Source of the DNA: Calamus simplicifolius
Lineage: Eukaryota > Streptophyta > Magnoliopsida > Arecales > Arecaceae
Assembly: GCA_900491605.1 (NCBI GenBank)
Contig: UESW01001786.1
Location: 93,065 to 157,064 of the forward strand
Length of the DNA stretch: 64,000 bases
Direction of reading: 5' to 3'
The translations under genes were made by a program, and so were the position numbers. Below, piece by piece: positions 34,649 through 47,800 of the stretch; position 1 is the stretch's first letter, and each line of letters begins with the position of its first letter. The notes under the pieces are model-generated. The model was not told the DNA's origin and searched no databases. It was given only the letters and a program-made list of their open reading frames with translations.

Positions 34649-34760
34649 CACTACTAGAGGCTGAACCATTAGCGCAGAAGAAATCGTGCGACCGCGGGAG
34701 GGGGTCGTGGAAGGCACCTTTAGCGACCGCTTAAGGCAGTCATCGTGGCGGTCGCAAATG
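34649..34760. repeat. CACTA-2 left terminus and subterminal repeats
   Basis: CACTACTAG is followed by copies of AGCGACCGC/GCGGTCGC (for example near 34707 and 34748) in both orientations. These are fewer and more compact than in CACTA-1. Confidence 0.8.
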
Positions 34761-34763
34761 CCC

Positions 34764-34772
34764 ATTATAAAT
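34764..34772 (+). promoter_or_regulatory. Possible TATA box of CACTA-2 TNPD
   Basis: TTATAAATC lies just inside the subterminal repeats, upstream of a pyrimidine-rich leader. The downstream leader seems spliced: exon-like pieces end at GGTAAAG near 35910 and resume after CACAG near 36087. This fits a promoter about 1.3 kb before the TNPD start. It is a motif-level call only. Confidence 0.45.
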
Positions 34773-36101
34773 CAGGCACTTTCCCCTTTTCCCTATTTCG
34801 CTCCGGCCACTTGCCCTGCCTGCAATCCTTCCACTATTTTTATTCACGGAGGTGTTTTATCGCCCTCTCTCCCTGGCTTTGGATCTTGCTTCCGTCCAGC
34901 CTCCATCGTCTTGCTCGGGATCTCGTGCTTGGGCTCTTGGATTCCTTGTTCTTTGAATCACCGATTCGAGGTGCGACCCTCTTCTTCTCTGTCTCCCTTG
35001 TCCCGCCGCGCGATCTGTGTATCTGTGTATTTATGCTTGGTTCCACTTTGTTTTGAGGTACCTTGCGTTCTGACGAAGCTTTCGCGTGTCATGCCTGTGT
35101 TCGATCCAAAAATCTTATTGAGATTTCGTGTTCTAATTGGTCAAAAATTGTTCTTCTTTATCCAAAATTCTGGCTTTCGCTTCGCTCTTAGGTTTTAGTT
35201 TTTCAATCTTGTTGGTACTGGATTCTCTAAAAACTTCGGGTCTCGATGCAAAAACTTGCGAGATTCAAGTTATTATGTTAAAATCCGGTTGATGTTATAC
35301 TACTGGTCTGATTGCGCTTGTAGTTTCTTGATTGCTTAGGGTTTTAATTTATTTTTCTTCTATTTCCTTTTTTTTCCTCTGCTTCTACGTTTGGTCTTTG
35401 AAAAAAAAGCTGACCTTTTGCCATCGAAAAAGAAAAAGCCGCCATCTTCTTTCTCTTTTTTGGAGGTAAAAGGCGTAGTCCGTATTATGTTGTAGCTGTG
35501 TGTTTGTTATTGCTCGTCAAGATACGGAAGGTAGTGGTATATAAAGGTCTAATGAATTTGGAGTATTATTTATTTATTTATTACATACATGCTTACAATC
35601 ATAAAATTGATTTCGTGGCTGCCACCTATATATCTCATGGCATGAACAAATTTAAAGGGACTAATTTTTCCCTTACACAACATCATAGTATTATTGATGA
35701 CGATTTGAGGTTGATGATGAATTTGAGTTATCTTTGTATGCGAATTGATGATCTTGGTAAAATTCGGCACTAAATTCTGCTGCTTCTTTTTGAATTATCT
35801 TTGAATATTCTAACAAATTATGAATCAAATTATTCTTAATTTTGAATTTAATCAATCTTTTTTCAGAACACAGGAGGTCAAGTGAAGCTAGTGAGGCAGA
35901 CTCTAACCGGTAAAGTTTTTACTCTTTTTTCTTTTAAAGTAATCTTCATTTTTTTTAATTTATTTTTTCGTGCATTGCCTAGCAAGTTATTTGTCCGTGC
36001 ATTGCCTAGCAAGTTTACGGCTAGGTAAATTGTTACGTTTGCCCCATCTCTTAGGCTAATTATATTTACTTATTTATACTTTCACAGAAATACTTAGCGA
36101 C
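34773..36101 (+). other. CACTA-2 5' leader region, spliced, non-coding
   Basis: CT-rich sequence to about 35040, then AT-rich intron-like sequence. A small exon-like block (about 35868-35910) between CAG and GTAAAG, and an acceptor at about 36087 before the TNPD start, suggest two or more 5' introns. The 170-codon ORF at 34686-35198 shows no recognisable protein, and I treat it as non-coding. Confidence 0.5.
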
Positions 36102-39100
36102 ATGGATAAGAGTTGGATTGATTTTCCAAATAGGACGTCTAGGGAATATATAGAGGGGATTAAGCAGTTCATTGCCTTCACCAATGGGTTTGATAGTGAG
36201 CACATCAGTTGTCCCTGTAGAAAATGTGCGAACCGTTATTACTACACACGAGATATTGTACGAGAGCATTTGATTCTAAATGGGTTTTTGAAGAATTACA
36301 AGAATTGATTAGACATGGGGAAGATTATGTTCCTTATTGCAGAGAGGAAAGAGTTGAGATGGAGGTCGATGTTACGACAGTTGATCCGATGATCGTGATG
36401 CTAAATGATATTGCATGCGGGTTAGCACCCGAAGATAGTTGCTGTGAGACTGATAGGGTGGGTGGGAGTAATCCTCGCTCGGGTGCAGATGAAGAAGCAT
36501 TAAGGTATTTTAAAATTCTGATGATGCGCAGACCGAATTGTATCCTGGATGTACGAATTTCAGTAAATTATCTTTTATTATCGAGCTGTTACACTTGAAG
36601 GCTTTGAATCAGTGGACGGACACGTCCTTCGACATGCTGCTCCAGCTATTGCACAAAGTGCTCCCATTCGATGCAAAGCTAGTTGAGTCCTACTACCATG
36701 CTCGCAAGTTAACTGAAAACTTAGGCTTCACATATGAGACTTCGATGCATGCCCAAACAATTGTATGTTGTTTAGAAATGAGAATGCCGACCTCGATACG
36801 TGTATTGTTGTAAAACTTCAAGGTGGAAGGACGATGGGGTCGGTCAGAATCATCAGAGTAATTCGCGAAGTGTTTCGAATCGTGGGAAGCTTGTCGCTGT
36901 AAAGCAAGTGCGATATTTTCCACTCAAGCCAAGGCTAAAGAGGCTTTTTATGTCATCTAAAATTTCTAAATTGATGCGATGGCATGCAGAGCATGGTAGG
37001 GAGGATGAAAAGTTAACCCACCCAGTGGACTCCCGGCATGGAAGGATTTCGACAAGAAATACCCCGACTTTGCCTTGGATAGTCGTAGTGTGCGGCTTGG
37101 GTTGGTTGCAGATGGTTTTAGCCCCTTCAGGTCCATGACCGGGGCAACTCATAGTACATGGCCAGTGGTGTTGGTTCCGTACAATCTTCCTCCTTGGTTA
37201 TGTATGAAGCAACCTTTTCTGATCCTATCCACTCTTATTGATGGACCAAGGGGCCCGGGGGATAAAATTGACGTGTATATGCAGCCTTTAATTGACGAGT
37301 TGAATGAATTATGGGCCGAAGGTGTGATGACTTTTAATTCTGAAGGAAATGAAATGTTCAAACTTCGCTGCATTATTATGGACAATCAATGACTTCCCGG
37401 CATATGCGAATTTGTCAGGTTGGAGCACGAAGGGGAATTTGCCTGTCCTTGTTGCAATCAGAGTAAAAAGTCAACCTGGCTAAAACATGGCAAAAAGTGG
37501 GCTTACACAGGTCACAGACATTTTTTATCTCCATTGCATAGGTTCAGAAGGGATAAAGTGTCATTCGATGGCACTCGAGAATATGGTCCAACACCACAAA
37601 TAATGACTGGGGTTGATTTGTTATCACAACTTGAACAAGAGCAAATACGCACAGTATATGATTTCCAAGATCTGTTAGCCCCTCCATTGCCTGCTATTCC
37701 TGGTGCGAACAGAAGGCGCAGTCATAACTGGAAGAAGAAAAGTATTTTTTACGAGTTACCATACTGGAAAGACAATTTACTGAGGCACAACTTGATGTTA
37801 TGCACATTGAGAAAAATGTGTGATAATATATTATGGACCCTTCTCGGTGTTAAGGGAAAGTCCAAAGACAGTGCCAATACACGTCGTGATTTGCAGGAAA
37901 TGGGCTTGCGGAAACCACTACACTTACAGTTGACATAGTCTAACAAGGCATACATGCCTCCTGCACAGTACACGATGAGTAAAGATGAGAAGGAGGCATT
38001 TCTTTCCATTTTGAAAGGGGTCAAGGTGCCTGACGGCTATTGTTCTAATATTTCTAAGCGTGTGAATATGAAAGAAAGGACTTTACAAGGTTTGAAGAGT
38101 CATGACAATCACATTCTCATTCAACAATTAATTCCTATTGCAATCCGAAATTGTTTACCTAAGAATGTTGTTGAGCCCTTGATTGAGGTGAGTAACTTCT
38201 TCAGACAACTGTGTTCAAGAGTCCATCGCACAAATGATTTGAAAAGTCTCCAGGATAGGATTGCGCTAACACTGTGTCATCTGGAGAAACTCTTTCCACC
38301 TTCATTCTTCGATGTAATGGTCCACTTGACCATACATTTAACAGGTGAAGCCTTGCTTGGTGGCCCTGTCCAATTTCGGTGGATGTATCCTATTGAGAGG
38401 TACCTGAATACGTTAAAAAGGTATGTGCGTAACAGAGCTCGTCCAGAGGCATCAATAGCCAAGGGTTATTTGATGGAAGAGTGTACTAATTTCTGTGCTG
38501 CATATCTTAATGATGTTGAAACCAAACTTGATAGGCCCTTGCGGATTAATGATGGTCCTATTGGGGAGGGAACACCATTTGATCTAGATAACATCGACTG
38601 GATTCAAGCTCATCGATACGTGTTGTTTAACACTCCATCAGTTGTGGCGTTGATTCAGTAAGTGAATGCTCATTCATATATTTAACTTGTTCGTGTTATG
38701 TCTAACTCAATCAAGCTTGTCATTAACACATGTTGTTCTGCATTACAGGACACACATTGATGAGCTCAAACGGGACATGCCTCGTGCGACAGATAATCAA
38801 ATTCGGCAGTCCCATTTTCAATCATTTCACGATTGGTTCAAGAATTATGATGTATAGATATGGTTGTATGTGTACATATGGTTGTATGTGCTTCAATTTG
38901 TTCTTATCATATTAGTTTTACATAGCTTTATTCAATGATTACGTTAATTCTGTAGGTGTACAATTTACGACGAGCGAGTGAAGGTACTTTGACTGATGAA
39001 ATGAACCAACTGGCTGATGGTCCGTTTATAACGGCACGACGTTACACAACTTGTGATGTCAATGGGTTTCGATTTCGCGTCAAAGAAGTAGATGAGAAAC

Positions 39101-39603
39101 GAGCAACACAAAATAGTGGTCTAGGGTGTCCTTCTGTCGATGCAGGTTATTATTATGGCCAGTTGAAAGATATCATTGAAGTTATATACAGTCACGGATT
39201 AAAATTTTTGTTATTCAAGTGTGACTGGGTCGATCCAATCCGTGGGACTAAAGTTGACAAGTATCAATTTACGTTGGTAAATTTCAACAATTTGTTATAT
39301 CGAGATGAGCGAGTAAGTAATGAACCCTACATATTGGCCAGGCAAGCTGAGCAAGTTTACTATGTTATAGATCCCATGGATCCTAACTGGCAAGTTGCAG
39401 TTAAAATGTCAAGGAGGGGGGTGTATCAAATTGAAGATAATGAGCCAGATATTGATGCATTTGCTCAGCAAGTTCTTGACCAAAATGTAATATTTCAACG
39501 TGATGAGGATGTCAACTGGTTAGAGAGACCGTTGAAGGAGATACTATCGACTTGCATGACCAGTGAACTATTATCTCCTTTTTTCCTTCTCAATTTTGCT
39601 TAA
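36102..39603 (+). pseudogene. TNPD-like transposase of CACTA-2
   Basis: The start MDKSWIDFPNRTSREYIEG at 36102 opens the transposase-associated domain with CPCRKC...H. A frameshift near 36300 is followed by others near 36520 and 36780. The transposase_21 core is then readable in pieces: VRYFPLKPRLKRLF, LGLVADGFSPF, LPPWLCMKQPF, INDFPAYANLSGW and ELPYWKDNLLRHN. 37954-38661 carries the next part with GPVQFRWMYPIERYLNTLKR and DUF4218. After an intron, 38956-39603 is DUF4216 (LLFKCDWVDPIRGTKVD). At least four frameshifts mean this copy cannot make an active transposase, although its ends look intact. Confidence 0.87.
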
Positions 39604-39662
39604 GAATATGTTTGACTTTTTGTTTACGAATGGTTTTAGTTATTACGTGCAATTTATTTATC

Positions 39663-41320
39663 TTATGAACATTAAAAGATATGTCCAACGTAAGAGGAGA
39701 GAGCGTCCACACACGATGGATGAGTTTTTACATCAGAGCCAGGCTCGTACGCCGACGAGGGACCCTAGTCGACGGATGCCTACGGACCATGATCCACAGA
39801 CACCTGCATCGACACCTGCACCGGCACGATTTAGATCTCCCCAGTCCATGCCAGTAGGGCCTTCTCCATCTACAGTTGGTGCATCGACCTCCACACATAC
39901 TGGTATAATTTCATTTTTATGTTTAACAATTATATAAAATAATTTTAGTTTTATTTAACTAATAAGTTTATTGTTTATAGCTTCTACTACGACGAGTTCA
40001 TCTTCCAGTAGGGGTAGGGGCCCAGCTAGAGGGATTCCTTCATGGAATGCTGGTACCCGTTATGATGTGCAATTTGACGACACATTTCACCCAGTTGGAG
40101 AAGGGGCTCGCCCGTTTATCAGCCAGTTGGGGCATATGGTTCGAGACCCACATAGATTTCCCCTGACTATGCTTGATTGGACTGCTTTTCCTCAGGATAC
40201 GATAGATCGACTCTGGGGGGAGGTTAAGGTAAGCCGCTGAGTTCTATCTTAGCTTCAAGGTTCTTATACGATGTGTCAATTTAGTACACCTTGACTACTA
40301 AAATTTCTTGTCCTACGCAGGACAATTTGAGGTCATGTCCTGATGATTTTCGTCCAGTTTGCTTGGCAAAGTGTCGAAAGTTATGGAAAGACCACAGAAC
40401 AAGGTAAAGAAAGAGCATTGGGAGAAGAATGTGGACGACCCAGACCTTCTTCAGCGAGTCCCAAGGGGCATTCTCCCCGCACAGTGGCCTGAGTTGGTCC
40501 GGTACTGGTCGAGTGAGAAGGCAAGGGTGAGTAGTTCAACCTATTTTTTGTTAAATTCATATGAAACATTCGGTGTAAACTTATAAACACGACCCAAAAT
40601 GAATGCAGGAAGAGGCAGAGCGAAATTCTCAAAATCGCTCGATGCAGGGCCCTACTCACAAGCTTGGGACTCGACACGTTACGCAGATCCGGCACGAGGT
40701 AAACTGTCACGTTAGACCATACGTGTTTTGATTGTTGACGTAGTTTGTATTCATATATGTAGATGACATGATTTATCCTTCGACAGTTACGTGAGGGGGT
40801 GCACCCACGACCGGATGTCTGTATGGATGGCGAGTCGCAGGCTCGACCATCCTGAGGTTGCAGCTCTTGTAGTAAGTATTTACCTTTACACAATACTTTT
40901 TTAACCTATTATGAGATTTATTGATTTACTATTCTAATTTGGTTGCTTTCTTGCACATAGGCCCAGTTTGAGGCTCGATTGGCCGAGCTGCCAGAGGAGG
41001 AGCAACAGGTAGTTGCTAGGCGGGATGAGATATTCCACACCATCATAGGCCAGGATGGGCATGGATACACACTTACATACGGCACGGGCATACCCGTTCG
41101 ACTATCATGCGAGCGAGTCATCCGGATGTAGTTCATCCCAGGGCTCATGCCTACGAACTGATGAGGAGGTGGCTGAGCTGATCCAGTCTCTTCACCAGCA
41201 GATGGATGCGCGTGTCGAGGATCTTCGGGTAAGGATGCAGGTTGCGATGCAGGCCGAGGTGCAGGCTCAGGTACAGAGTAGGTGCAGGCATTTAAGGCGG
41301 AGCTACAGCATCGACTAGCT
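39663..41320 (+). pseudogene. TNPA-like protein with transposase_24 domain (CACTA-2)
   Basis: A Pro/Ser/Thr-rich N-terminus (to 39900) is followed by an intron. Exon 39981-40228 holds RPFISQLGHMVRDPHRFPLT. Intron 40229-40320 has clear GTAAGC...GCAG borders. Then CRKLWKDHRTR is followed by a frameshift into KKEHWEKNVDDPDLLQRVPR, QWPELVRYW (donor GTGAGT near 40528) and, in the next exon, THKLGTRHVTQIRHE. Later pieces read ARLAELPEEEQQVVARRDEI and a coiled-coil-like tail with DEEVAELIQSLHQQMDARVE. The role expected is binding of the subterminal repeats. One clear frameshift marks it as decayed. Confidence 0.78.
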
Positions 41321-41697
41321 CAGAGTGGTGTCCCTATAGCTGATGATTTAGATCCACCGATTCATACTCAGGTTCATAATTGAAGACATATGTATTTAAA
41401 TTTAATTTAATTACTTTTAAAATATATATTATTTATTTCTATTGTTAATCATATACTCTAATATTGTAGGCCCCAGACGCTGGCAGTGGTCACCAGGCGA
41501 GACATGAGTCAGTTGGTGAGGGCATGCCTGATCCAATAGGCTCAAATGAACAGAATCGGGTATGAGTTTATGAATATGTTTTAAGTTTATTAATTTTTAA
41601 ATAATCTAAGTATATGTGGAAGAATGTATCGTACTCCATTTTTAGCTGTATCTATAAATTTCTTGTTATTCTTTATGCACATTAAAATAGAGATACT

Positions 41698-42100
41698 TAG
41701 TGACCTGTAGGAACAAACGGCGCGTGAATCGGACACTCGAGGGGCCCGGAATAGGACAATGTATGTTTAAGTTGAAACTTAAAACTTAGAAAACCGGACT
41801 TTGCCTCTAACGTCCCAAACGTAGCATACGAGGTCCAATGCTCGTCAAACTTGAGGAGCACGATCCTACGCCATTAGTGACTTGTAGGAACAAACGGTGT
41901 GAATCGAACACTCGAGGGGCCCGGAATAGAACAATGTACATTTAAGTTGAAACTTAAAACTTAGAAAACCGAACTTGGCCTCTAACAGCCCAAACGGAGC
42001 ATACGAGGTCCGATGCTCGTCAAACTTGAGGAGCACGATCTCTACGCCATTAGTGACATGTAGGAACAAATGGAGCATGAATCAGACACTCAAGGCATAT
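41698..42100. repeat. 177-bp tandem repeat in the CACTA-2 3' region
   Basis: Two full copies and a part of a third start at GTGACNTGTAGGAACAAA (41700, 41877, 42053). Each full copy contains GAGGGGCCCGGAATAG and ATACGAGGTCC.ATGCTCGTC. The period is 176-177 bp. It lies downstream of TNPA and is non-coding. Confidence 0.88.
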
Positions 42101-42489
42101 AGAATAGTACAAAATGATTTTATTTTCAAAATTTTGAATTGTATCACTTTTAATATTTATTTTACATAATTATATTTATGTTTTATTGACTAATAAATTT
42201 AATTTTTTGTTTCAGATTGATTGACTGGTGCTGCATTGGGACTACAGTCTTCTTTATGTTTTTTTCTAGGAAATTGTATTAGATCTTTTTATTTTTATTT
42301 TGGATTGGAAATCAAAGGCATTGCAGATTTATTAATATAGATAAATGGTTTTTTTATTAGATTATACTTTTATTGTGTGTGTATAATTTAATTTTAATAT
42401 TTAGTTTATATAATTTTGTAAAACAGGTATAGGTACCTAAACAAAAAAAATCCAATAACCAAAAATAAAATGAATTAGAAAAATAACAA

Positions 42490-42785
42490 AATCCAGTATT
42501 AGCGATCGCCTAGGCGATCGCAAATGGCTCAAAAGGACGTCGCTAATGATGCATCAGAATAGAAAATAGAAAATAAAAAATAAAAAATAAAAAAATATAG
42601 TATTAGCGACCGCCTAGGCGGTCGCTAAAGGCCCTTCAGGCAATCGCTAATAGTCAAATTTTGCCCCTCATCTAGCGGTCGCTAATACTATAGCGACTGC
42701 CAATGGCGGTCGCTAAAAGTCTTTAGCGACGAGTTTCTGGCGGCCAACATGTGGCGGTCGCTAAAAGTATTTTTTTCTACTAGTG
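42490..42785. repeat. CACTA-2 right subterminal repeats and terminus
   Basis: Several copies of TAGCGATCGCC, TAGCGACCGCC and GGCGGTCGCTAA occur in both orientations, including the head-to-head pair AGCGACCGCCTAGGCGGTCG. The run ends in TTTTTTTCTACTAGTG. The motif family matches the left end. Confidence 0.88.
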
Positions 42786-44190
42786 ATTCATAGAAATCAA
42801 TACATATCATTTGACAAATAACATGTTTACATGACAGTTGTGTTAGAAGAAATCCAACTAAATTTGATAAAAAGAATAGGAAAAAATGGTTTAAAATTTG
42901 TAATTACAAAATATAAATAGAATACAACAGTATCAAAAATACAATGTTTGAGTCTTGACATGACCAGATAGGCTTCTTAGATTGCAGTGGTCCATATTAC
43001 AGTAGTTGGTAAGCGGAATTCAGTTTTAGGACTATTGATATAAATAGCATTATAATAAATACAATTATAAGATGATGATTCAAAAAGCAATTCCCATATA
43101 TGTTAATCACAACTTGTCATACATCCTCGTCCAGGCCTTTGAGCTTATATAAACTCGTTGCTTGTTCACGTTTTATGCAATTGGTAAAGCAAGGCAATTT
43201 TTTAACTGTACTTTAAATCTAAAAAAGACTGATCAGAAATAGGCCTTTCCACAGAAAATGGAAAAGAATCTTTCTTTAACTTATTTAACAGCTATAGATA
43301 TCTTGCAGAATAAATGTCCAGATGTTGGATAATGATATCTCAACAGCAAATTTTTTTTTATTTTTTTAATAAAATGACTTTTGATCTGGTTCAAGATGTG
43401 TAGAAAGAAATCATGTTAACATGGTGGTCTCCTAGGCAATGATTAGATGGACCAATATCGTAAAGGCAAATAACCAATTAGTCTGGACTCTGGACTAGGA
43501 TAGTTTTGACCTCTACTGAGCTAGTGAAACACAACCAGCATCCTATAGAAATCTAAAATGCCTTACTTCCATTCTTATGGAATGAACCACATGTCCATCT
43601 TCTATGAGCACGACAAATATCTGAGCTAGTATGTGACAACTCAACCTCAGTATATAGCATAACTTAGTCAAGAGATTTTCTTGTATCACATCCTGTTGTC
43701 ATAATTGATCCCTAAAAATGGTTCGTTATTACTCGTTGCTATCCTCGCCAATGCCCACTTCTTCTATGCATTTTTAGTGCAATACCATCAGTTCCTTATT
43801 TCAAGCACTCCAAATCTCCATCTAATAGTCCATTAAACCTTGCTTTTATTGATGATATCAACCCCGAACTCTGATGACCATGAAAAGATGGCCTCTCCAG
43901 CCACCACTTCATAGCACTACAAGTTATACAATAGACAACTAACTGACCAGAAAGAAATAGGAAGAGTTCAAATCCTGCAAAAGTAATGGCATATATATAT
44001 AGTAAATTTAGGACTCTTGAATATTTAATGTACATAACAAAATGATTACGATGAAAGAGGTTAGCAAATCCATTGCGCCAAAGTTGCATATATGATGTGT
44101 TTGCAGTCTGAGGAGGATCATTAAGATTCTATAACTCAACTATAATATAACAAGTATACAAAATAACAAATGTTTAGATTCAAATTTTTA
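42786..44190 (-). other. CACTA-3 TNPA intron sequence right of CACTA-2
   Basis: AT-rich and non-coding. It starts with the ATT target duplication of CACTA-2 and ends at the donor border of the exon at 44191. I see no captured coding piece here. Confidence 0.5.
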
Positions 44191-44591
44191 CCTGCACAAC
44201 TCGTAGAATCTCAGCTTTATAAGTCGAAAGCATGTCATTCCATTTTTCATAACTCAGTGGACATAGCTAATGCCTCCGTGCAACTGTTCCTAAAAAGGAA
44301 CTCAATAAGATAGCAGCATTTTTAATTGGCTGCCCTAGCTGATTGTACTCAATCACTATCTTCTCACCCTCGCGCATCTGCCATACATCTCGTACTTCCA
44401 TGGGTCCGCGTCTGTGTGTAACCCTTCCAGATTTGTCTGCATAAAAATAGATATAAGTATACTATAGTAAAAGTGTAAAGAAATTTTATCAAACTAAATA
44501 AAAAATAAATTACCGTGAATGTGTAGCTCATCGTCTCCTACATCGACAGTAGGATCATGATCCCCCAAGGATGATGGACCTGCAATAGACT

Positions 44592-44660
44592 GTTGTACCG
44601 AAGAACTGGACGCAACGTTCAGTACCGAAGAACTGGACGCAACGTTCAGTACCGAAGAAG
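44592..44660 (-). repeat. In-frame duplication in the TNPA-3 N-terminal exon
   Basis: A unit with CCGAAGAACTGGACGCAACG is present twice in tandem (first base near 44599 and 44626, period 27 bp). It duplicates nine residues of a Ser-rich stretch without breaking the frame. Confidence 0.7.
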
Positions 44661-44831
44661 GACCAGCATGAACCTCCTGTGCTGAAGTAGAGGTGTCAGC
44701 CTGTGTCTGTGAGCGTGGCATAATATCACCTATCATTTACATCAAAGTAAGAGTTAATGAAAATAAATATTAATTTAACTAAATAATTACTACAAAATCC
44801 AATACATTGCAAAATTTAATACCAATAAGAA

Positions 44832-47800
44832 TCAAGCATTATCATTTCCTTCAAATTCTGTTCTAAACAAGGATACCGTGGCATGTACATCATCAACCGG
44901 TACAAAACTAAATGGCATGGAAGTGTCATCATCTTTCAGTTGCTTTCCCATATCATATAAGTCCCTAGGTTTTATTTTAATAACACTAGCCCAATCTTTA
45001 TCTTTTGCATCTTGTACAAAAAATACTTGACGAGCTTGAGAAGAAAAAAATGAATGGATCATCTTTCAATAAGGCACCAGTATGTATCAACCTTGTAAAA
45101 TTTACAAGTGTAAATCCATTTGCATCCTTTTTCAAACCCCTTGATGAGTTTATATCTACCCAATCACATCTAAATAATGACTTTAAAGATTCCATAGTAT
45201 TCTAACTCATAAATATCTTTTAGTGCACCGTAATAAGTTTTTTCATCTGCTTCCACCATAACACCGCTATTTTGTGTTCTTCTAAATTTCTCATCTTTAG
45301 TATGGAATTTAAAACCATTGATTATAAAAACCATTATATCTATTGACGACTTTGTTAGATCCTCGAGCTAGGGCTATTAATTCAGCTGAAAATTTTCTCT
45401 CCATCATTGTTGGTACCTAGAACATAATAAGGAATGTTAACAAGTTATTTGATGTTAAATCTATCCATATATTCTCTAAGTATATGTCAAACCTATTTTG
45501 AAAGCCATGTAGGAAATAACTCGACTAACCATCGCTGCTCAATCCTTGGATTAGGTCAAGTGCTATGATTAGCTTGTCGCTGAGACATTAAAAATTCGCT
45601 GCACAATATTTACTTTGTTCATTTAGAATAAAAAATATGATATTTAAACTTGAAATGCAATAAATCATACTAACCTACGATAGTCAGATATTATCTTACT
45701 ATGGAGTAACACATAACGATGTACTTATGCCATTGATTTATGATCCAATACAATAGTTTCAGTTTTTTTCATTACTCTACTGGCAGTTGAAAACTTATAC
45801 AATTCTGCATTATCTATGAAATCACTATACCATTGAGGTCTATTAAACACTGTCTCTACACCTTGAAGATATCTTGAACAAAATGTCAAACACTCTTCAG
45901 CAATATATCCTTATGCAATCGAACCCTCTGGATAGGCATAAACTTTCAATCGCACAAGATACCTACAATATAAATAATTTTATAAGCATAGCATAATTAT
46001 GATGCTACTTTTAAAATTTTAGTGTACCGATCAATACAATACATCATACTCTATAGTGTACCTCTCAATAGGATACATCCATCTATAATGTACCGATCCA
46101 CCCAGCTTGACTTCCGAAGCTAAGTGAATGAGTAGATGTACCATAATAGTAAAAAATCCAGGAGAAAAAATCTTTTTCATCTGACAAAGTGTAATAGTAA
46201 CATCAGACTCCAACTGATCAAGCTCTCCAGGATCAATAACTTTTGAACATAATGCCTTAAAGAATGATGATAACCAAATTATTACTGCAAGAACTTATTT
46301 AGGCACTAATAATCTTGAAACTAATGGCAAGATATCTTGCATCAATATGTGACCATCATAACTTTTGAGATTAGAAATTTTCATATCCTTAAGGTGCACA
46401 CACCTTGAAATGTTTGATGCATATCCATTAGGTACTTTAATATTTTTAATACTGTAAGAATATAATTTTTTTCTTGAGGAGACATTGCATAAGATGCATG
46501 AGGCAAATACTTTCTATCATTAGAAAGCATAATGGGATGAAGCTCTGGTCGGATACCCAATTCTTTTAAATCCAGTCGTGCCTTCATGTTATCTTTGGTC
46601 TTTCCATCAAAATTCAACAATGTTCCAAGTAGATTATCACAAACATTCTTCTCTATATGCATGACATCAAGATTATGCTGAATAAGATTATGTTCCCAAT
46701 AAGGTAAGTCAAAGAAGATACTTCTTTTCTTCCATATATGTTTGCTAGGCTGATTTGTAGAAGCTATATGTACATCTTCCTTATTTTCTCTTTCCAAAAA
46801 GTTATCTGGATCTTCAAATACCTGTGCATCCATATTACTAATAGTCACTTCTTTGACAATCCTTCTTGATCATTCCTTCCTCTTGTTTTAGAAGACTTTG
46901 AGAATTTACCATACGTGTAACTGATGGAATCCATTTGTATACGAACATTAGTTCCAGAAGATGGAACAGGTGCACATCCCAATTCTATGGTACCATCAAA
47001 TAAATCTTTCTAAAAATGAAACTGATGATTTGGTTCTAACCATCGACGATGTCTCATATAACAAAATTTTCCTTCATGTTTTAACCAAATTGAATGTGTC
47101 GAATCTGCACAACAAGGACATGCAACCCTTCCCTTTGTACTCCAGCCAGATAAATTAGCATATGCTGAAAAATCATTAATAGTCCATAGCAAAGCTGCTT
47201 GTAGTTTAAATGTTTCACCATTTGAAGCATCAATTGCATCGATACCTTCCCATAATTGCTTCAATTTCTCTATTAAAGGTTGTAGAAAAATATCAATATC
47301 ATTTCCTGGACCCTTATCACCTGGAATAACCATTGACAAGATCAATGAGGATTGTTTCATGCACAACCATGGTGGTAAATTGTATGGTATTAGAACAACT
47401 GGCCAAGTGCTATATGTAGAATTTAGAGCTCAAAAAGGATTGAAGCCATCTGAAGCTAAACCCAACCGAACATTACGAATATCAGAAGCAAAATCAGAAT
47501 GCCTAGTATCAAATGCTTTCCATGCTAGACTATCTGCAGGATGTCTCAACATTCCATCCTTCATACGCCCTTCATCATGCCATCTCATTAATGAAGCTAT
47601 TTTCGATGATGAATATAGCCTTCTCAATCGAGGAATAAGAGGAAAGTAACGCAATACCTTCGCCGGTTTTTTTGTTTTGTTCGTTACATCATCCTCATCC
47701 TCTTCATGAGTTGTCCATCGTGAAGATCCACATACATTGCATGACTCTCGATCAGCATTTCCAACATGATATAACATATAGTCTTTCGGACAACTATGAA

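Larger units (their letters stand above)
34649..42785 (+). mobile_element. CACTA-2, complete En/Spm-type element (8137 bp)
   Basis: The left terminus CACTACTAGAGGCTGAACC at 34649 and the right terminus ending TTTTTTTCTACTAGTG at 42785 are inverted repeats of the CACTA type. The 3 bases on the left (34646-34648) and on the right (42786-42788) are both ATT, the expected target duplication. TNPD- then TNPA-like genes lie on the plus strand. Subterminal TAGCGACCGCC repeats are near both ends. The element sits in an intron of the CACTA-3 TNPA-like gene. Confidence 0.92.
31190..44736 (-). pseudogene. TNPA-like gene of CACTA-3, spread over 13.5 kb
   Basis: Minus-strand exons with GT-AG borders can be followed from the right. 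44514-44736 is a Ser-rich N-terminus with a repeated VASSSSVLN unit. 44191-44436 has RGPMEVRDVWQMREGEKIVI and YNQLGQPIKNAAILLSSFLG. 34377-34581 has SLNRKWKEYKAQLKMKHKLP and PPHQWMELVHYW. 34167-34259 has APHTSKSKSYAQVRQEF. About 31880-31963 has KVEFYWMTHIHDDGTFV. 31350-31770 ends in coiled-coil-like sequence. The blocks are in Transposase_24 order. Several in-frame stops show decay. One intron (31964-34166) holds host gene fragments and another (34582-44190) holds CACTA-2. Confidence 0.78.

Noticed and set aside
34686..35198. A 170-codon ORF upstream of CACTA-2 TNPD.
   Set aside because: The composition follows a CT-rich leader, there is no recognisable domain, and an alternative frame is also open. 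It looks like 5' untranslated sequence.
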